A DNA stretch of 64,000 nucleotides, taken from Nocardioides cremeus (GTDB lineage Bacteria > Actinomycetota > Actinomycetes > Propionibacteriales > Nocardioidaceae). Position 1 is the first letter of the stretch; each line of letters starts with the position of its first letter. Below are positions 60,041 through 64,000 of the stretch, piece after piece. A model generated the notes under the pieces. It saw only the letters and a program-made list of their open reading frames with translations. It searched no databases and was not told the origin of the DNA. A program made the translations under genes and the position numbers. The DNA lies in contig NZ_JAULSC010000018.1 in assembly GCF_030518195.1 (NCBI RefSeq), positions 24,985 to 88,984 of the forward strand. The letters are read 5' to 3'.

Positions 60041-60231
60041 TGCGCATCGAGGTCGACCGCGAGCGGTGCGAGGGCCTGGGCATGTGCGAGGCGATGGCCA
60101 GCGACGTCTTCGAGATCGACGACGACGAGGTGATGCACGTGCTCGTGGAGGAGCCCGCCGAGTCGCAGCGTGCCCACGTGCACGCCGCGGTGCAGGCCTG
60201 CCCGGTGCTGGCGCTGAGCCTCACGGGCTGA
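60040..60231 (+). CDS. 3Fe-4S-type ferredoxin
   Basis: 63 aa. Cysteines in CEGLGMC (10 and 16) and ACP (54) form a three-Cys [3Fe-4S] pattern; the fourth ligand of 4Fe-4S ferredoxins is replaced (Gly13 in CxGxGMC spacing). DVFEIDDDE is the typical middle. Such ferredoxins usually feed cytochromes P450, but here the gene is coupled (TGATG) to alkB-rubredoxin, suggesting a role in electron delivery to AlkB. Confidence 0.9.
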   Translation: MRIEVDRERCEGLGMCEAMASDVFEIDDDEVMHVLVEEPAESQRAHVHAAVQACPVLALSLTG

Positions 60232-60289
60232 ATGGGCCGCCCGGGCGGGCGATGCCTGCGGGGGAGGCGGTGCTTCCTACACTCGAGAC

Positions 60290-60865
60290 GTGAGCACCGC
60301 CACCGTCCCCAGCATGCGCGACCGGGTCGTCGACGCCGCCGTGCGGCTGACCACCGAGGTCGGCTGGGCCAAGGTGACGATGGCGCGCCTGGCCGACGAG
60401 GTGGGCGTCTCGCGCCAGACCGTCTACAACGAGGTCGGCACCAAGGCAGGCCTGGCCGAGGCGATGATCCTGCGCGAGCTCGACCGCTTCCTGGCCAGCG
60501 TGACCGTCGCCTTCGACGAGCACCCCGACGACCTGGTCGAGGCGATCCGGGCCTCGGCCCGCTCGGTGCTCGAGGTCGCGCCCAGCAACCCCCTGCTGCA
60601 CGCCGTCGTCTCGGCCACCCACGGCGCCGACACCGAGCTGCTGCCGCTGCTCACCACCCACGCGGGCTCGCTGCTGGCCGCGGCCAAGGACGTCATCGCG
60701 GCGCGGATCGCGCCGTACGACGTCGACCTGCCCGCCGCCGAGCTCGACACCGCCACCGACATGGTGGTGCGGATCGTGCTGAGCCACGTCATGCAGCCCT
60801 CCGGCCCCGCCGAGGCCACCGCCGACCAGATCGCCTGGATCGCGGCCCGGGTGCTGGGCGCCTAG
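60290..60865 (+). CDS. TetR family regulator, AlkX-like
   Basis: 191 aa, GTG start. The helix-turn-helix is VTMARLADEVGVSRQTVYNE with VGTK. Its position directly after alkB-rubredoxin-ferredoxin matches AlkX-type repressors, which sense fatty acids and repress the alkane hydroxylase operon. The palindrome at 58422-58464 is a suitable target. Confidence 0.87.
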   Translation: MSTATVPSMRDRVVDAAVRLTTEVGWAKVTMARLADEVGVSRQTVYNEVGTKAGLAEAMILRELDRFLASVTVAFDEHPDDLVEAIRASARSVLEVAPSNPLLHAVVSATHGADTELLPLLTTHAGSLLAAAKDVIAARIAPYDVDLPAAELDTATDMVVRIVLSHVMQPSGPAEATADQIAWIAARVLGA

Positions 60866-60881
60866 CCCACCCCGACCCACG

Positions 60882-60968
60882 GGAGATTCATCGGCCGGCC
60901 GACGGATCTCCTGGGTGGACGATGAAGCTTCATCGGCCACCCACCAGGTTCATCGGCCGGCCGATGAA
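60882..60968. repeat. Three consecutive palindromes in a convergent gap
   Basis: Hairpin A is 60882-60911 (GGAGAT ... ATCTCC around TCGGCCGGCCGA). Hairpin B is 60912-60943 (TGGGTGG ... CCACCCA around GATGAAGCTTCATC, essentially loopless). Hairpin C is TTCATCGGCCGGCCGATGAA (60949-60968, perfect). All share TTCATCGGCC. C also encodes the last residues of the minus-strand gene. At least one probably works as a terminator. Confidence 0.75.
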
Positions 60969-61825
60969 ACTCCGGCGGCGCGGGCCAGGGAGAGCTCGCG
61001 GGCCTCGCGGAAGGCGCGGGTGACGTACTCCGGCACCGGCAGCCCCTTGTCGCGCGCCCAGAGCAGCTCCATCTCGACGCGGGCGATCTGGGCGGTGAAG
61101 TCGGAGTCGTCGTCGATGCCGAGCGTGGCCATCAGGTCGCCGAAGTCGGCCTTCTGCGCGTCGTCGTTGGCGCCGACGGGGGAGAAGGAGAGCCGGCGCA
61201 GGTGGCGCACCAGCCACTTCTGCCAGGCCGCCAGCTCGCTCCACAGCAGCCGCGCGGAGAGCTGGTAGAAGGCGTAGTGACCGGGCTCCTGGCGCCGGAT
61301 CGGGGCGATGATCGTCTGGGCCACCGCCGACTCACCCATCTCGGCGACGCCGTCGTGCAGCAGGTTGTAGGCCAGCACCGCCGAGCGCTCGGTGGCCATG
61401 CCGGTGACGTAGTAGAGCATCCGCGAGACGTCCTGGAAGGCGCCGAGGTGGCCCAGCGCCCCGAGCACCTTGAGCTTGGTGCCGATCGAGTCGAGGTCGG
61501 CGTCGGCGTTGTCGCGGCCCAGGCGCACCTGCAGCTCGTCGAGGATCCGGCCGTGCTGGATCTCCTGGGGCTGCCACACGTCGCGGTAGAAGTGCACGTC
61601 GACCTCGGGCGGGTCGGGCAGCATCGTCATCAGCTCGAGCACGTTGCGGTCGACCTCGAGCTCGACGCGGGCCATGTAGTCGAGCACGTGGCCGAAGCGG
61701 GCCTCGAGGGCCACCGGGTCGACGACGGTGAAGTCGACGGAGTCGAGGGAGATGGGCGGGTGCTCGGCACCGAGCCGGTCGACGTGGTCGACCAGGCGCT
61801 GGGCTGACGCGCGGGGCTGGGACAC
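60950..61825 (-). CDS. Ferritin-like putative diiron protein
   Basis: 291 aa, GTG start, helical throughout. Two ExxH pairs typical of diiron four-helix bundles are visible: EIQHGR in VWQPQEIQHGRILDEL (about residues 87-90) and EPGH in IRRQEPGHYAFYQL (about 176-179). Additional Glu in RVELEVDRN and EMGESAV could complete the site. The EIQHG context resembles the EENRHG motif of acyl-ACP desaturases, but the family assignment is not certain. No signal peptide. It is convergent with the alkane operon's TetR gene and divergent from the MFS exporter; fatty-acid desaturation or oxygenation is a guess. Confidence 0.65.
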   Translation of the reverse strand: MSQPRASAQRLVDHVDRLGAEHPPISLDSVDFTVVDPVALEARFGHVLDYMARVELEVDRNVLELMTMLPDPPEVDVHFYRDVWQPQEIQHGRILDELQVRLGRDNADADLDSIGTKLKVLGALGHLGAFQDVSRMLYYVTGMATERSAVLAYNLLHDGVAEMGESAVAQTIIAPIRRQEPGHYAFYQLSARLLWSELAAWQKWLVRHLRRLSFSPVGANDDAQKADFGDLMATLGIDDDSDFTAQIARVEMELLWARDKGLPVPEYVTRAFREARELSLARAAGVSSAGR

Positions 61826-61847
61826 CCTCGGATCCTAGGCTGGGCAG

Positions 61848-63302
61848 GTGTCCACGTCCGCATCACCCGACGACCCTGCCGGCAACCCGGCCGGCGACGC
61901 GCCCGACGCCGGGCTGGTGCGCACCGGCTCGGCCACCGGGCGGGCGGTGGTCGCGGCGGCGACCCTGGGCTCGGGGATGTCGCTCTTCGACGGCACGGTG
62001 GTCAACGTCGCGCTGCGCACCATCGGTGCCGACCTCGACGCCTCGATCAACGACCTGCAGTGGATCACCAACGCCTACCTGCTCGCCCTGGCCTCGCTGA
62101 TCCTGCTCGGCGGCTCGCTCGGCGACCGGCTCGGCCGGCGCCGGGTCTTCGTGGCCGGCACGCTCGGCTTCGGGGTCGCCTCGGCGCTGTGCGGGCTGGC
62201 GCCGAACGCCGAGGTGCTGGTCGCCGCCCGGGCGCTGCAGGGCATCGCCGCCGCGCTGATGGTGCCCGGCTCGCTGGCGATGATCCAGGGCGCCTTCCAC
62301 CCCGACGACCGGGCGCGCGCGATCGGCACCTGGACCGGCCTGGGAGCGATCGCGGCCGCCGCCGGCCCGCTGGTGGGCGGGGCGCTGGTCGAGCACGCCG
62401 ACTGGCGGCTGATCTTCTGGATCAACCTTCCGGTCGCGGCGCTGACCCTGTGGCTGGCCCGCGGCGTGCCGGAGACCCGCGACCCCGGAGCGGCCCAGCA
62501 CCTCGACCTGCCCGGGGCGGTGCTCGGCGCGCTCGCCCTGGGCGGTGTCACCTACGCCCTGGTGCAGTGGGGCGACCCCGCCGCCTGGCCGGCGCTCGCG
62601 GTCGGTCTGGCCGCCGGGGTGGCCTTCGTCGTGGTCGAGTCGCGGGTCGCCGAGCCGATGCTGGCGCTGGGGATCTTCGCCGACCGCACCTTCTCGGCCA
62701 CCAACGCGATGACCCTGCTGGTCTACGGCGCCCTGTCGGTGCTGCTCTTCATGCTGCCGCTGCAGCTGCAGGTGGTCGGCGGCGACGGCCCGCTCGCAGC
62801 CGGGCTGGCCACGCTGCCGCTGCCGCTGGTGATGCTCCTGCTCGCCGGGCGCGGTGGGGCGCTGGGGGCGCGCATCGGGCCCCGGATCCCGCTGACGCTC
62901 GGCCCGCTGGTGATGGCGACCGGCGTGCTGCTGCTGCTCGGCGCCGGGGAGGCGGCGTACGTCGTCGCGGTGCTGCCGGGCGTGGTCGTCTTCGCGCTCG
63001 GTCTCGCGCTGCTGGTGGCCACGCTGACCGCGACCGTGCTGGCCGCGGCACCCGACGAGCACGCCGGCATCGCCAGCGGTGTCAACAACGCGGTCTCGCG
63101 GGCCGGTGGCCTGCTGGCGGTCGCGGCGGTGCCGAGCCTGGTCGGGCTGAGCGGCGAGGAGTACGCCGACCCCGCGGCGCTGGACCCCGCCTGGACCCTG
63201 GTGGTCCTCAGCTGCGCCGGCCTGCTGGTCGTCGGTGGAGCGATGTCGTGGGTGGCGCTTCCGCACACCGCCTACGCTGGTGGCCGGGGCCGCGTGGGGT
63301 GA
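61848..63302 (+). CDS. MFS transporter, DHA2 (14-TM) family
   Basis: 484 aa, GTG start, 14 predicted helices. DHA2 motifs are SLFDGTVVNVALRTIGADLD, LGDRLGRRRVFVAG (motif A), ARALQGIAAALMVPGSLAMI (motif B) and GPLVGGALVEHADWRLIFWI (motif C). A proton-driven drug/metabolite exporter of the EmrB/QacA type; substrate unknown. Confidence 0.92.
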   Translation: MSTSASPDDPAGNPAGDAPDAGLVRTGSATGRAVVAAATLGSGMSLFDGTVVNVALRTIGADLDASINDLQWITNAYLLALASLILLGGSLGDRLGRRRVFVAGTLGFGVASALCGLAPNAEVLVAARALQGIAAALMVPGSLAMIQGAFHPDDRARAIGTWTGLGAIAAAAGPLVGGALVEHADWRLIFWINLPVAALTLWLARGVPETRDPGAAQHLDLPGAVLGALALGGVTYALVQWGDPAAWPALAVGLAAGVAFVVVESRVAEPMLALGIFADRTFSATNAMTLLVYGALSVLLFMLPLQLQVVGGDGPLAAGLATLPLPLVMLLLAGRGGALGARIGPRIPLTLGPLVMATGVLLLLGAGEAAYVVAVLPGVVVFALGLALLVATLTATVLAAAPDEHAGIASGVNNAVSRAGGLLAVAAVPSLVGLSGEEYADPAALDPAWTLVVLSCAGLLVVGGAMSWVALPHTAYAGGRGRVG

Positions 63303-63321
63303 GCCCGGGGAGGAGCGCGCC

Positions 63322-64000
63322 ATGACGCGAGCGGGCCTGCGAGGTGCGCGGCTGCGCCGACGTGCGCCGCTGGGTGCCGCGCTCGTGCTGAGCCTGCTGC
63401 TGTCCTCCTGCGGCGGCTCGGACGCCGACGAGGACACCGAGGGCGCCGGTGCCTCCGACGCCGCGAGCGCCCCGTCGCCCGCCACTCCCGCGAAGGGCGC
63501 CGGTGGCAAGGACTCCGAGGACGGCGGCGGTTCGAGAGACGGCGAGCAGCCCACGGTCGGTCTCGACCCGGCGTTCGCGGTCGACCCGCCCGGACGGCTC
63601 AAGGACCTGCCCCGCACCGCCGACATCCTGGTGCAGACCCAGAGCGGCATCCCCGAGGAGACGCTCGAGGAGATCCGGGCGCTGCCCGGCGTCCAGGACG
63701 TCGAGCAGTTCTCGATGCTGCAGGTCGGCATCGAGAACCGGGTGCTCAACCTGGCCGCCGTCGACCCCGCCACCTTCCGCCGCTTCACCCCGGGCCAGGT
63801 GCCCCAGAGCCGCGAGGTCTGGGACCGGGTCGCCGGCGGCGAGCTGGCGATCAGCCCCGAGCTGCAGAAGAAGCTGCCCATCGACGAGCAGGGCTTCGTC
63901 ACCCTCGACCAGGGCAGCCCCGAGGTGCACCTGGGCGCCCTGGCGCCGCAGATCGAGAACGCCGTCGACGCGGTCGTCAACGACAAGTGGGGCGCCGAGC
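63322..64000 (+). CDS. Putative lipoprotein, 3'-truncated by the window end
   Basis: 226 codons visible, open at the right edge. GGGGAGGAG precedes the ATG. A basic N-region and hydrophobic core end in the lipobox LLLSSC (Cys32), followed by an acidic Asp/Gly/Ala/Ser linker. The folded part starts at DILVQTQSGIPEETLEEIRA and contains ALPGVQDVEQFSMLQVGI and AAVDPATFRRFTP, reminiscent of the 'AxPGVxxV' extracytoplasmic domains of FtsX/MacB-type permeases. The whole product is not seen and the function is unknown. Confidence 0.7.
   Translation, partial: MTRAGLRGARLRRRAPLGAALVLSLLLSSCGGSDADEDTEGAGASDAASAPSPATPAKGAGGKDSEDGGGSRDGEQPTVGLDPAFAVDPPGRLKDLPRTADILVQTQSGIPEETLEEIRALPGVQDVEQFSMLQVGIENRVLNLAAVDPATFRRFTPGQVPQSREVWDRVAGGELAISPELQKKLPIDEQGFVTLDQGSPEVHLGALAPQIENAVDAVVNDKWGAE

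Overview
The window comes from a very GC-rich actinobacterium, most likely Nocardioides or a close relative. The evidence is the gene order recF-DUF721-gyrB-gyrA-DUF3566-tRNA-Ile-(DLW-39 peptide)-tRNA-Ala, then ppiA-crgA-DUF881 and pknB-pknA-pbpA-rodA-pstP-fhaB-fhaA, together with frequent GTG starts and 4-base stop/start overlaps. The window opens inside recF, so dnaA, dnaN and the canonical oriC should lie just upstream. No phage, insertion sequence or CRISPR array was seen.

Region 1 (2-26839) is the origin-proximal housekeeping block. It holds the replication and topology genes (recF, a DciA-like gene, gyrB, gyrA), tRNA-Ile(GAT), tRNA-Ala(TGC) and tRNA-Leu(CAG), and a group of membrane and lipid genes (lipoprotein, SURF1, DUF3817, patatin, PlsC-like). 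It also holds the Ser/Thr-kinase and cell-wall operon on the minus strand. The only gene-free gap above 300 bases, 15938-16308, carries a 22-bp tandem repeat, a dense cluster of DnaA-box-like 9-mers and a terminator.

Region 2 (27035-50014) is a catabolic block centred on a PucR-type regulator. On the left (minus strand) are three overlapping genes homologous to E. coli allH, allF and allG, the three subunits of oxamate carbamoyltransferase. On the right (plus strand) are a UraA-type permease, a three-subunit molybdenum hydroxylase with its CoxG-like accessory protein, an amidase, HyuA/HyuB, an NmrA-like protein, carbamate kinase and barbiturase. No allantoin gene is present. I infer an oxidative pyrimidine route: uracil/thymine to barbiturate to ureidomalonate. 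The AllFGH-like enzyme would then phosphorolyse ureidomalonate to malonamate and carbamoyl phosphate, carbamate kinase would make ATP, and the amidase would release malonate. A convergent CaiB-type CoA-transferase plus carboxyltransferase operon could take up the malonate. This is the best candidate for a little-described system in the window.

Region 3 (50143-64000) is mixed. It contains an SDR, a membrane protein, a glutathione peroxidase, an SRPBCC protein, an MMPL exporter with its TetR repressor, an NAD(P)-malic enzyme with an ACT domain and a secreted-type hypothetical. An alkane hydroxylase operon follows (AlkB-rubredoxin fusion, 3Fe-4S ferredoxin, AlkX-like TetR) with a clear palindromic operator. 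The window ends with a putative diiron protein, a DHA2-type MFS exporter and a truncated lipoprotein gene. Convergent gaps hold notable palindromes and repeats.
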